Shown piece by piece: positions 44,266 to 53,197 of a stretch of 64,000 nt of DNA. Below the pieces are notes generated by a model that worked only from the letters and a program-made list of their open reading frames with translations, did not search any database and was not told the DNA's origin. This stretch comes from Altererythrobacter sp. BO-6. GTDB lineage: Bacteria; Pseudomonadota; Alphaproteobacteria; Sphingomonadales; Sphingomonadaceae. Numbering within the stretch: position 1 is the first letter of the stretch; each line of letters starts with the position of its first letter. A program made the translations under genes and the position numbers. The stretch covers positions 1,364,001 through 1,428,000 of the forward strand of contig NZ_CP049259.1 in the NCBI RefSeq assembly GCF_011047315.1, in the 5' to 3' direction.

Positions 44266-44309
44266 TCATCCATCCAGGCGATTGAACCGCCAATTAACTC
44301 AATGACTTG

Positions 44310-46280
44310 TCAGGCGCCCTGTGGAGCGCCTTCGCCGCCGAATTTCTTGCCAGCCTTGGGGACGGCCGAACCTGATACGGGCTGGATCACCGCCGGGCCT
44401 GACGGCTGGTCAGGACGGTCGATCTTGCCATCCTTCATCAGCTGGCCGATTTCGTCGCCGGTCAAGGTTTCGTATTCGAGCAAGGCCTGCGCGATCAGGT
44501 GGAGCTTGTCCTCCTGTTCGGTCAGCACATCGCGTGCACGCTTGAGCCCACCTTCAACGAGGTCCTTGATCTCCGCGTCGATCAGCTTGTTGGTTTCCTC
44601 GCCTGACATGGTGCGCATGGTCTGCCCCATGCCCAGATAGCCTTCCTGGCTCGCCTCGTACTGCAGCGGGCCGAGCTTGTCGGACATGCCCCATTTGGTG
44701 ACCATGTTGCGCGCCAGATCGGTCGCATACTGGATGTCACCCGATGCACCGGATGACACCTTCTCGTGACCGAAGATGATCTCTTCCGCCACGCGTCCGC
44801 CCATCGCCACGGCCAGATTCGCATGCATCTTGTCGCGGTGATACGAATAATTGTCGCGCTCTGGCAGGCGCATCACCATGCCCAGCGCGCGCCCGCGCGG
44901 GATGATCGTGGCCTTGTGGATCGGGTCAGATGCAGGTTCGTTGATCGAGACAAGCGCATGCCCGGCCTCATGATAGGCAGTCATCTTCTTCTCGTCATCG
45001 GTCATGACCATGCTGCGCCGCTCTGTGCCCATCATGACCTTGTCCTTGGCGTCTTCGAACTCCTGCATTGCCACCAACCGCTTGTTGCGACGTGCGGCGA
45101 GCAGGGCTGCCTCATTCACGAGGTTGGCGAGGTCGGCGCCCGAGAAGCCCGGTGTGCCGCGGGCGATCGTACGCGGATTCACGTCGGGCGCCAGCGGCAC
45201 CTTCTTCATGTGCACGCCCAGGATCTTCTCGCGCCCGTCAATATCGGGGATCGGCACCACCACCTGGCGGTCGAAGCGGCCCGGTCGCAGCAGCGCCGGG
45301 TCAAGCACGTCAGGGCGGTTGGTGGCGGCGATGATGATGATGCCTTCGTTGGCTTCGAAGCCATCCATCTCGACCAGCAGCTGGTTCAGCGTCTGCTCGC
45401 GCTCGTCGTTCGAATTGCCGAGGCCGTGGCCGCGATGGCGACCGACCGCGTCGATTTCGTCGATGAAGACGATACAGGGCGCGTTCTTCTTGGCCTGTTC
45501 GAACATGTCGCGAACCCGGCTGGCGCCAACGCCGACGAACATTTCGACGAAGTCCGAGCCGGAAATGGTGAAGAAGGGAACGCCTGCCTCACCGGCAATC
45601 GCGCGGGCCAGCAGCGTCTTGCCGGTACCGGGCGAGCCAACCAGCAGTGCACCCTTGGGGATCTGGCCGCCCAGCTTGGAAAAGCGGTGCGGATCGCGCA
45701 GGAACTCGACGATTTCCTCCAGTTCCTCGCGCGCTTCGTCGATCCCGGCGACGTCGTCAAAGGTCACGCGGCCCTGCCGCTCGGTAAGCAGCTTGGCCTT
45801 GGACTTACCGAAACCCATTGCGCCGCCGCCACCACCCTTCTGCACCTGACGCAAGGCGAAGAAGGCGATGCCGAGGATCAGGATAAACGGTAGCGACTGG
45901 ATCAGGATGTAGAGCAGCAAATTGGGTTCTTCGGCAGCCTGGCCGGAAAACTCGACCCCGTTTTCCTCAAGCAGCTGGTAAAGATCTGAATCGCCCGGAA
46001 CCGGCACGGTCGAGAAGGGCGTGTCGTTCTTCATCACGCCGGTGATCTTTTCAGGCGCAATCTGCACTTCCTTGACCGAGCCTTCGGCCACAGCATCGCG
46101 GAAATCCGAATAGCGGATCGCGGTGCCCTGCGTTTGCGAAGTGTTGCCAAATACCGACACGGCCAGCAGCAGGGCAAGGAACACCCCGCCCCAGATCATC
46201 AACGTCCTGATCATCGGGTTCGGGCCGCCGGGGCCCTGACCGCCATCATTTGGCTCGCGCGGATCGTGCTGGTCGCTCAT
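44310..46280 (-). CDS. ftsH: ATP-dependent zinc metalloprotease FtsH
   Basis: A 656-residue membrane-bound AAA+ protease that degrades unfolded and regulatory membrane and cytosolic proteins. Two transmembrane helices (near 28-48 and 125-148) flank the periplasmic domain; the AAA module has Walker A GSPGTGKT, Walker [11 protein letters not shown] and the SRH ([19 protein letters not shown]); the protease has HEAGH. ATG at 46280 is preferred over TTG 46286. The C-terminal tail is disordered (Gly, Pro). Confidence 0.98.
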   Translation of the reverse strand: MSDQHDPREPNDGGQGPGGPNPMIRTLMIWGGVFLALLLAVSVFGNTSQTQGTAIRYSDFRDAVAEGSVKEVQIAPEKITGVMKNDTPFSTVPVPGDSDLYQLLEENGVEFSGQAAEEPNLLLYILIQSLPFILILGIAFFALRQVQKGGGGGAMGFGKSKAKLLTERQGRVTFDDVAGIDEAREELEEIVEFLRDPHRFSKLGGQIPKGALLVGSPGTGKTLLARAIAGEAGVPFFTISGSDFVEMFVGVGASRVRDMFEQAKKNAPCIVFIDEIDAVGRHRGHGLGNSNDEREQTLNQLLVEMDGFEANEGIIIIAATNRPDVLDPALLRPGRFDRQVVVPIPDIDGREKILGVHMKKVPLAPDVNPRTIARGTPGFSGADLANLVNEAALLAARRNKRLVAMQEFEDAKDKVMMGTERRSMVMTDDEKKMTAYHEAGHALVSINEPASDPIHKATIIPRGRALGMVMRLPERDNYSYHRDKMHANLAVAMGGRVAEEIIFGHEKVSSGASGDIQYATDLARNMVTKWGMSDKLGPLQYEASQEGYLGMGQTMRTMSGEETNKLIDAEIKDLVEGGLKRARDVLTEQEDKLHLIAQALLEYETLTGDEIGQLMKDGKIDRPDQPSGPAVIQPVSGSAVPKAGKKFGGEGAPQGA

Positions 46281-46361
46281 CGTCAAAAGTATCCTTTCGT
46301 CTGCACCAATGTAGGCGGCGCAGGGTGAATGGCAAGATAACGCGCGATTCCGGCAAAAGTG

Positions 46362-47060
46362 TCATTTCCGATCAGAGAAATCGGGCTTAGTGCCCTCCCC
46401 AGGCTCATAAGCGCGAAGGAATACGTCAACCGCACCTGCAATCCGGCGCCGATCGTCACCCTGCGATGGCGTCGCGCCGAATCGCCGTTCCAGATCCCCC
46501 ATGCCCTTGCACATTGAGACGAATTGCTCGGCTGCAAGCTGGGGATCGCCGATTTCCAGCTCGCCGCGCTCGTTGGCAAAGGCCAGAAGGGCACTGAATG
46601 CGGCCTTCATCCGCCACGGCCCAGCCTTCAGGAAGGCAATGCCAAGCTCGGGCTCATGTTCGGTTTCGGCGGCGATCCGGCGCTCGAACTGGACCATCTC
46701 GGGGCGCGAGAGAAAGGCAAAGATCGCTTCGCCGATCGCAGTTAGCCGCTCGCGGATGCCGAGGCTGGCAAGCTCCGCATCGATCGAGAAATGCCCCCGC
46801 ATCTTCTCGCATTCGCGCTCGACCGCGGCGGCAAACAAGGCCCGCTTGTCACCGAAGTGATTGTAGACCGTAACCTTGGAAACCCCCGCATCGGCGGCGA
46901 TCTGCTCGATCGAGCTGGCGGCATAGCCATGCGAGAAAAACGCATCGGCGGCGGCGGCAACGATCGCGTCGCGCTTGGAGGCGTCGACCGGCCGGCCGCG
47001 CCCGGCGGCAGATTTTTTCGATACAGGACGGGAACCTGCCTCGATTTGCTCGGTTGACAA
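46362..47060 (-). CDS. TetR-family transcriptional regulator
   Basis: A 232-residue regulator with the N-terminal TetR helix-turn-helix (IEQIAADAGVSKVTVYNHFG) after a basic linker, and a C-terminal ligand domain of the AefR/AcrR C-like type (FERRIAAETEHEPEL). The TTG start has GGGAG about eight bases upstream; no ATG or GTG is available. It is divergent from a DevBCA-type exporter operon and tandem palindromes lie between them, so it is the likely repressor of both. Confidence 0.9.
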   Translation of the reverse strand: MSTEQIEAGSRPVSKKSAAGRGRPVDASKRDAIVAAAADAFFSHGYAASSIEQIAADAGVSKVTVYNHFGDKRALFAAAVERECEKMRGHFSIDAELASLGIRERLTAIGEAIFAFLSRPEMVQFERRIAAETEHEPELGIAFLKAGPWRMKAAFSALLAFANERGELEIGDPQLAAEQFVSMCKGMGDLERRFGATPSQGDDRRRIAGAVDVFLRAYEPGEGTKPDFSDRK

Positions 47061-47062
47061 GC

Positions 47063-47096
47063 TGAACGCTCCCGTTCAATTAAACGATACCGTTCA
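47063..47096. promoter_or_regulatory. Tandem palindromes, putative TetR operator
   Basis: TGAACGCTCCCGTTCA (47063-47078) is a perfect palindrome in its six outer bases; AAACGATACCGTTCA (47082-47096) is a second, weaker copy. They overlap the ribosome-binding region of the TetR gene and lie 60-90 bp before the exporter operon. Confidence 0.65.
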
Positions 47097-47156
47097 TTAA
47101 TGCGGTATTTGAGTCGCAAACGCAACCCCGGCCATCATTAAAGGTCCCCCCTTGCC

Positions 47157-48293
47157 ATGCTCTGGATCGCCATCCGCATGCTCACCGGCGACAAGCAGAA
47201 ATTCTATGGCCTGCTGTTCGGCATCGCATTTTCGACCCTGCTGATCACCCAGCAGCTGACCATCTTCGTCAATCTGGTCGAACGCGGAGCGAGCGGCGTC
47301 TATAATGTGCCGACCGCGGACGTGTGGGTGATGGACCCTGTCAGCCGCACCACTGACGTCAACTATGCCATGCCGTCGACCGCGCTGGACCAGGTGCGCG
47401 CAGTGCCCGGCGTCAAATGGGCGGTCCCCCAGCTTCGCGCCACCGCGGCCGTGCGCACGCGCAGCGGCGACCTTGAAGGCGTTGGCATCATCGGGGTGGA
47501 CGATGCGACACTGATCGGCTTGCCCAAGCGGATGATCGAAGGCGAGAAGAACGTCCTGTCCCAACCAGACAGCGTGATCATCGATGATGTCGGGATCACC
47601 CGCTTCTTCGAGAATGGCGAGGATCCGATCGGCCAGCGGTTGGAATTGAACGACCAGCGCGCCGTTATCCGCGGCGTCGCCGATGCTATCCCGAGCTTCA
47701 CCAGCACTGTCGTGCTCTACACCAAATACAGCCAGGCGCTGAATTACGTGCCGGGCACGCGCAATCGCATGTCTTTTGTGCTGGTAGGAGCAGATGACGG
47801 GGTGACGCCCGATGAGCTCGTTTCACGGATTGAAGAACGCACCGGGCTGCGAGCCCGCACCCGCGACCAGTTCGCACGCGACGGGGTGGACTTCATCATC
47901 CAGAACACCGGCATCCCGACCAATTTCGGGATCACCGTAGTGCTCGGCTTTGTGGTCGGCGTTGCCATCGTCGGCCTGACCTTCAGCCTGTTCATCCGCG
48001 ACAACATCAAGCAGTTCGGCGCTTTGAAAGCGATTGGCGTAACCAATGCCAAGATCCGCAGCATGGTGGTGGCGCAAGCAGGGCTGGTCGGCTTCATCGG
48101 CTATTGCCTGGGCGTTCTGGGCACCGTGCTCTTTCTCAAGGCGTTTGCCAGCAACCCCTTCTTCAAGGGATTCTATGTCCCCTGGCAAATCCCGCTGATC
48201 AGCCTGGGCGCGGTGATCGTGATCCTTGGTCTGACCGGCTGGCTTAGCCTGCGCAGCGTGCTCAAGACCGAACCGGCGGCGGTTTTCCGGTGA
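47157..48293 (+). CDS. ABC transporter permease (DevC/FtsX-type)
   Basis: A 378-residue inner-membrane subunit. One transmembrane helix at the N-terminus (FYGLLFGIAFSTLLITQQL), a large periplasmic MacB-like domain (about 45-245), then three helices in the C-terminal FtsX domain (ITVVLGFVVGVAIVGLTFSL onwards). The layout matches DevC of DevBCA exporters. It forms an operon with the ATPase (overlap), an HlyD-like adaptor and an outer-membrane channel, a complete tripartite pump. Confidence 0.88.
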   Translation: MLWIAIRMLTGDKQKFYGLLFGIAFSTLLITQQLTIFVNLVERGASGVYNVPTADVWVMDPVSRTTDVNYAMPSTALDQVRAVPGVKWAVPQLRATAAVRTRSGDLEGVGIIGVDDATLIGLPKRMIEGEKNVLSQPDSVIIDDVGITRFFENGEDPIGQRLELNDQRAVIRGVADAIPSFTSTVVLYTKYSQALNYVPGTRNRMSFVLVGADDGVTPDELVSRIEERTGLRARTRDQFARDGVDFIIQNTGIPTNFGITVVLGFVVGVAIVGLTFSLFIRDNIKQFGALKAIGVTNAKIRSMVVAQAGLVGFIGYCLGVLGTVLFLKAFASNPFFKGFYVPWQIPLISLGAVIVILGLTGWLSLRSVLKTEPAAVFR

Positions 48294-49027
48294 TGCTCGA
48301 CACCAGTGCAATCGGTGGCTGCAGCCCCGAAGCGGCGATCTGCGCCCGCGCCATCGCGCGCGACTTTACCGCCGGCAGCCAGACCATCCGTGTGCTCCAC
48401 GATATCAACGTCGATATCCGGCCGGGCGAGCTGACCTACCTTGTCGGCGAGAGCGGTTCTGGCAAAACCACGCTGATCTCGATCATGTGCGGCATCCTGT
48501 ATCCGACCGAAGGCGACGTGCGCGTGTTTGGCACGGATATCTATGCGCTCGACGATACGCAGCTGGTCAATTTCCGGCTGGAGAACATCGGCTTCATCTT
48601 CCAGCAGTACAACCTCATCCCGTCGATCGACGCTGCATCGAATGCTGCTGTGCCGCTGATTGCGCGCGGGATCGATCGGCTTGAAGCGCGCGAGCGCGCC
48701 GTCGAGATGCTCGCCAAGCTGAACATCGCCGACCAGGCCGCCAAACTGCCCAACCAGCTTTCGGGCGGCCAGCAGCAACGCGTCGCGATCGCCCGCGCGC
48801 TGGTGCATGAACCCCGGCTGGTAGTGTGCGACGAACCCACCGCCGCGCTCGACGCCAAATCGGGCCGCCGGGTGATGGACCTGCTGCGCGAAGTCGCCGT
48901 CTCCGAAGACCGCGCCTGCATCATCGTCACCCATGACAACCGCGTTTTTGACCTGGCCGACCGCATCCTCGTGCTCGAGGACGGGCGGATCACGCATGAC
49001 GGCACCGACATGCCGAAGGACCACTGA
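48293..49027 (+). CDS. ABC transporter ATP-binding protein (DevA/LolD-type)
   Basis: A 244-residue ATPase of the MacB/LolD/DevA branch. Walker A is GESGSGKTT, the Q-loop lies in GFIFQQYNLIPSI, the signature is LSGGQQQRVAIARAL and Walker B is LVVCDEPTAALD, followed by the switch His (IVTHDNRVF). The ATG overlaps the TGA stop of the permease by one base; a GTG three bases earlier is also in frame. It powers the exporter encoded by its neighbours. Confidence 0.94.
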   Translation: MLDTSAIGGCSPEAAICARAIARDFTAGSQTIRVLHDINVDIRPGELTYLVGESGSGKTTLISIMCGILYPTEGDVRVFGTDIYALDDTQLVNFRLENIGFIFQQYNLIPSIDAASNAAVPLIARGIDRLEARERAVEMLAKLNIADQAAKLPNQLSGGQQQRVAIARALVHEPRLVVCDEPTAALDAKSGRRVMDLLREVAVSEDRACIIVTHDNRVFDLADRILVLEDGRITHDGTDMPKDH

Positions 49028-49028
49028 C

Positions 49029-50015
49029 ATGGCACTGCTACCTGAAAATATCAGCTTCTCGCGCAAGATCCTGCCCATCATTGCCGTGGTGGGGCTGATC
49101 GCCGCGGTCATTTCGATCTGGCGCGGCCTGCCCGACCGCGAACTGGCAGAGCCGGAGCAGACTCCGCTGACTGCTAGCGGCGAGCTCGCCAATTCGCCGC
49201 GCGTGGCGGGTGCGGGGGTGGTCGAACCCTCGAGCGAAATCATCGATATCGGCACCGCGCTGTCAGGCCTGGTAACACAGCTGTTGGTGAAGCCCGGCGA
49301 TTTCGTGGCCGAAGGCCAGCCGCTGTTCGTGGTTGACGACCGCGCGGCGCGGGCGCGGCTGCGGGAAGCGAGTGCCGCCATCGCGGAAGCGAGTGCTGCG
49401 ATCCGCGAAGCGCAAACCGCGCGCACCACGGCGCAGCGCCAGCTCGACCTTTATGCCGCGATTGAAGACCCGGCTGCCGTGAGCCGCAGCGAGGTAATCC
49501 GCGCCGAAGGCGAAGCGGCTGCGGCATCATCGCGGCTCGAACTGGCACGCGCGCGCCTTGCGGCTGCACAAGCGGCGGCGGGCAGCGCCCAGACCGAGCT
49601 GGGCCGACTGACCGTGCGCGCGCCGATCGCTGGCGAAATCCTGCAGGTGAACGTGCGGCCCGGCGAGTTCGTCTCGACCATGGGCGGCAGCAGCGAGCCC
49701 TATATCCGCATGGGCGAAACCCGGCCGCTGCATGTCCGGATCGATATCGACGAGGATGAAGCGCTGCGCGTTGCCATGGGCAAGAAGGCCATTGTTTCGC
49801 CACGTGGCGGTGCGGACAAACGGGTCGATGCCACATTCGTGCGCGCCGAGCCGCTGGTAGTGCCCAAGCGCTCGCTTACCAATTCGGCCGCCGAACGGGT
49901 CGATGTGCGGGTGCTGCAGCTGATCTATGCCCTGCCCGAAGAGGCGCGCGGCACCTTCCGGGTCGGCCAGCAGGTCGATGCCTTCATCCCCGCAACCGAG
50001 GCGCAAAGCCAATGA
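49029..50015 (+). CDS. HlyD-family membrane-fusion protein (DevB-type)
   Basis: A 328-residue periplasmic adaptor. One N-terminal transmembrane helix (ILPIIAVVGLIAAVISIW), lipoyl halves (LLVKPGDFVAEGQPLFVVDD and VRAPIAGEILQVNVRPGEF), a helical hairpin with many Ala/Arg/Glu in between (about 105-205), and a C-terminal beta domain. It starts one base after the ATPase stop and overlaps the outer-membrane channel gene by four bases. Confidence 0.9.
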   Translation: MALLPENISFSRKILPIIAVVGLIAAVISIWRGLPDRELAEPEQTPLTASGELANSPRVAGAGVVEPSSEIIDIGTALSGLVTQLLVKPGDFVAEGQPLFVVDDRAARARLREASAAIAEASAAIREAQTARTTAQRQLDLYAAIEDPAAVSRSEVIRAEGEAAAASSRLELARARLAAAQAAAGSAQTELGRLTVRAPIAGEILQVNVRPGEFVSTMGGSSEPYIRMGETRPLHVRIDIDEDEALRVAMGKKAIVSPRGGADKRVDATFVRAEPLVVPKRSLTNSAAERVDVRVLQLIYALPEEARGTFRVGQQVDAFIPATEAQSQ

Positions 50016-51442
50016 CACCGCGCTTGCTACTGACTGCGGCGGGTTCGCTGGCACTGGCAGGCTGCGTGGCGGGTCCGGCGCCAGAGATCGCAACGCCTGC
50101 CCCCGAACTGCCAGACAGCTATCTCTACACGCCTGACACCACTGCGCAGGAAGGACTTGCAGCGCTGCTTCCGGCGGAGGACCCGGCCTTCGCCAGCCTG
50201 TCCGCGCGTGCGCTGGACGAAGGCCCGACACTGTCGGAGGCTCTTGCCCGGGTCGATGCGGCTCGTGCCGCCGCGCGCGGCGCCGGGGCGGCGCGATTGC
50301 CCAATATCGGGGCCAATGCCTCCGTGACGGCCAGCCGCACCAATCCTGCCCAATTCGGCACCAATTTGCCGCCGGGTGTTTCATTCGACACCGACCAGAC
50401 CGCCTATGCAGCGAACCTTACCGCCAGTTGGGAACTTGACCTGTTCGGCCGGCTCAAGGCCAGCGAACGCGCAGCGCTCGCCCGGCTCGATAGCGCAAGC
50501 GCCACCGCTGAAGCCGTGCGGCTCGCGCTGCTGGCGGAAATCGCCGGGGCAGTGATCGACTGGCGCACCAATACCGCGCGCGAAACCGCGCTGGCGCAGG
50601 ATCTTGAAGCGGCCATGCGCCTCGCTCAGCTTGCGGACAAGCGGGAGCAGGCGGGCCTTGCCCCAGGGTTTGACCGCGTTCGCGCCGAAGCGGCAGCCAG
50701 CCAGTCGCACTCGCGCCTCGCGGCCTTGCAGGGCGAACGCGCGCAGATAGTCGGGCGCCTGGTCGCTCTTACTGGACAGAGTCCGGCAACGGTCAGCTCC
50801 GCTTTGGCGCAAGGAGGCGGGGCAGCACCCTTGCCTGCGCCGCCATCAGCCTTGCCATCCGAACTGTTGACGCAGCGCCCCGATGTCCGCGCCGCAGCTG
50901 CCGAATTGGCTGCTGCCGACGCGGATCTGGCCGCCGCCGCGCGCGCACGCTTCCCGCGCCTGACGCTTTCAGGTGCGTTGGGCCTGCTCGCCTTCGATCT
51001 GGGCGCGCTGTTCGATCCCGGTTCGGATGTTTACTCGGCCACCGCAGGGCTTGCCACACCGCTGCTCGATTTCGGCCGGATCCAGGCCCAGATTGATGGT
51101 GCTGCAGCGGGTAAGCGTGCCGCATTCGCCACCTATCGCGGCGCTGTATTCGGCGCCCTCGGTGAAGCCGAAGCCGCCTATGGTGTCGTCGCCGGCGCTG
51201 ATGCGCAGGCCGAAGCCGCCGCCCGCGAGAAGGCCGACCTGGAACGTGCCGCATCGCTGGCCGAGACCCGCTATCGCGCCGGGCTGGCAGACTTCCTCAC
51301 CGTGCTCGAAGCGCGCCGCGCCGCCGATGCGAGCGGTGAACGCGCTGCGGCCGCGCTGGGCCAGACGCAGCGGGCGCGGGTCCAGCTATGGCTGGCGCTG
51401 GGCGGGGATGCTCAGGCGAGCACCCGGTCGACCAGCCAATAG
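50012..51442 (+). CDS. Outer-membrane efflux lipoprotein (NodT/TolC family)
   Basis: A 476-residue outer-membrane channel. The lipobox is LAGC after a short signal peptide; two repeated TolC-type halves follow, with the family stretches SWELDLFGRLKASERAAL and TPLLDFGRIQAQI. It is the exit duct for the preceding ABC exporter (ATGA overlap with the adaptor gene). Its end overlaps the convergent HupE-type gene by 31 bases. Confidence 0.92.
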   Translation: MTPRLLLTAAGSLALAGCVAGPAPEIATPAPELPDSYLYTPDTTAQEGLAALLPAEDPAFASLSARALDEGPTLSEALARVDAARAAARGAGAARLPNIGANASVTASRTNPAQFGTNLPPGVSFDTDQTAYAANLTASWELDLFGRLKASERAALARLDSASATAEAVRLALLAEIAGAVIDWRTNTARETALAQDLEAAMRLAQLADKREQAGLAPGFDRVRAEAAASQSHSRLAALQGERAQIVGRLVALTGQSPATVSSALAQGGGAAPLPAPPSALPSELLTQRPDVRAAAAELAAADADLAAAARARFPRLTLSGALGLLAFDLGALFDPGSDVYSATAGLATPLLDFGRIQAQIDGAAAGKRAAFATYRGAVFGALGEAEAAYGVVAGADAQAEAAAREKADLERAASLAETRYRAGLADFLTVLEARRAADASGERAAAALGQTQRARVQLWLALGGDAQASTRSTSQ

Positions 51443-52383
51443 GCGGCGACGATCCCGATCGCATAAGTCGCAGCCTTAAGCGCGGGAGCGTCCGCCTTTG
51501 GCACTAGCCGCCCAACTGCTGCGCGTAGCGCCAGCACCGCGGCGATCACCAGCAATTGCCCTGCTTCGACACCGAGGTTGAAGGTCAGCAGCGCGACCGG
51601 GACCTCGCCTTCGGGCAGCCCGATCTCCCGCAAGGCACCGGCGAATCCGAACCCATGGAGCAGGCCGAAACCGAACGCGACGATCCATGGCCAGCGCCGG
51701 GTCCAGCTGTCCCCCTTGCCGCGCGCCAGTTCAACCGCGAGGAACACTATCGAAGCTGCGATAAGTGCTTCGACCGGGCGCTGCGGCAAGCCGGCATAGC
51801 CCAATATCACCGCCGCCAGCGTGAGCGAATGCGCCACGGTGAACGCTGTGGCCGCCTTCACCACCGCCCACCCGCCCTGCACCAGGAGCACCAGCGCGAT
51901 CACGAACAGCAGGTGGTCCCACCCCATCAGGATGTGTTCGGTGCCGATCGCGAAATAGTCCCGGGCGACCGTCCAGCGCTCGGGCTTCGCAGCAATGGTT
52001 GCCTGGGGTTCGGACGCGGTTAGCCGCAAGGCCTGCACCGGGCGCCCCAGCGGCGCGACGAGCGCCAGCGCATCGCTGTTTCCCACCAGTTGCGGCAGGC
52101 CGATCGTGCCGCCCGATACATCGCCTGCGCAGGTGGCTTCCGCATGAGCAATCAGCGCCATGGGGGCGGCTCGCACCACCGGCCTGCCGAGCATCGTGCA
52201 GTTCGCGGGCAATTGCGGGACGATCAATTCATCTTCGTCGGGAGAAGCCAGCGGCTGCTTCCAGTCGAGCGTCCAGTTGCCGGGCTGGCGCTCGGTGAAT
52301 TCGATGGCGAAGGGCCGCAATTCGTCGGCCGCCGCAGGCACGACGAGCAGCAGCCCCAGTAGCATGGCCAGAAGCCATTTCAC
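51412..52383 (-). CDS. HupE/UreJ-type membrane protein
   Basis: A 323-residue protein. A signal peptide (LLAMLLGLLLVVPAAADE) leads a periplasmic domain to about 185, then six or seven transmembrane helices with the HupE/UreJ-2 signatures GTEHILMGWDHLLFV, FTVAHSLTLAA and FGLLHGFGFA, whose His residues may bind a metal. The GTG start overlaps the stop of the parvulin-type gene (GTGA). It is the last of three co-directional genes (DUF3604, PPIase, HupE). A nickel or other metal role is plausible but not shown. Confidence 0.85.
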   Translation of the reverse strand: MKWLLAMLLGLLLVVPAAADELRPFAIEFTERQPGNWTLDWKQPLASPDEDELIVPQLPANCTMLGRPVVRAAPMALIAHAEATCAGDVSGGTIGLPQLVGNSDALALVAPLGRPVQALRLTASEPQATIAAKPERWTVARDYFAIGTEHILMGWDHLLFVIALVLLVQGGWAVVKAATAFTVAHSLTLAAVILGYAGLPQRPVEALIAASIVFLAVELARGKGDSWTRRWPWIVAFGFGLLHGFGFAGALREIGLPEGEVPVALLTFNLGVEAGQLLVIAAVLALRAAVGRLVPKADAPALKAATYAIGIVAAYWLVDRVLA

Positions 52384-53189
52384 CGCTCGACTTTCACCGA
52401 GTAGGCATCGCGCAGGACCTGATAGCCTGCGTCCTTGCGCGCAGCGATGGTGGACATGCGCCAGTCGCTCTCGACCGCTTCGCGCACCTGCTCGAACGGT
52501 GGCGCCTCGCCGATATCCCGCAATTCCAGACGAACCAGATGCCACCCCAGACCCGAGGGGATAGGGCCTTGCCAACCCTGTCCGGCTTCGAGCCTTTCCA
52601 GTTCCTGCATGAACTGAATGCCAAAACGGCTGCGCACCTCCGCATTCGGCATAGCCTTGACTGAAGGCGGCAAGCTGATCGGCTGGCCCAGCCCTTCTGC
52701 CCCGGCCCCGCCCGCGATCTTCGCCTGCGCTGTCCTGGCCGACTTCTCGCTATCAAACCACAGCTGCTCGAACGAATAGGCAGCTTCACTTGCGAAGCGC
52801 TCCCGGTGGGTGTTGTACCATTCGCGCAAGGTCGGCTCATCGGGCGTTGCGGCCTCGATGCGCGCGGCCGCCAGCATATCCATCTTCTGCGCCATCCGCC
52901 GCCTGACCACGGCGTCTTCCCGGTCAAGCCCAAGCCGCAGCGCTTCGCGATAGAGCACTTCTTCGCGGACGAAGCGTTCGATCTGTGCGTCCAGTTCGGC
53001 GTCTGTGGGCGCCCGGCCCATCGTACGTTCGAACACGAGTGCCAGTTGCGCCTGCTGTTCGCGTTCCACTGTGATGGAACGGCTGGCCGGATCCGCCTCT
53101 TCCCCGCGCCAGGCGAAAAGCGCGTAGATCAGCATCCCGGCGATCAGAAAATGGACCAGCGGTTCGCGCGTCCAGCCTGGAAGTGTCAC
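52380..53189 (-). CDS. Membrane-anchored peptidyl-prolyl isomerase (parvulin/SurA-like)
   Basis: A 269-residue protein with an N-terminal transmembrane anchor (EPLVHFLIAGMLIYALFAW), a SurA-N-like helical chaperone region (APTDAELDAQIERFVREEVLYREA) and a parvulin domain remnant (AAYSFEQLWFDSEK ... PSGLGWHLVRLELRD). GTG start with AGGAGG four bases upstream. It overlaps the HupE-type gene by four bases and follows the DUF3604 gene. It probably folds periplasmic partner proteins of this operon. Confidence 0.82.
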   Translation of the reverse strand: MTLPGWTREPLVHFLIAGMLIYALFAWRGEEADPASRSITVEREQQAQLALVFERTMGRAPTDAELDAQIERFVREEVLYREALRLGLDREDAVVRRRMAQKMDMLAAARIEAATPDEPTLREWYNTHRERFASEAAYSFEQLWFDSEKSARTAQAKIAGGAGAEGLGQPISLPPSVKAMPNAEVRSRFGIQFMQELERLEAGQGWQGPIPSGLGWHLVRLELRDIGEAPPFEQVREAVESDWRMSTIAARKDAGYQVLRDAYSVKVER

Positions 53190-53197
53190 GCTACCTC

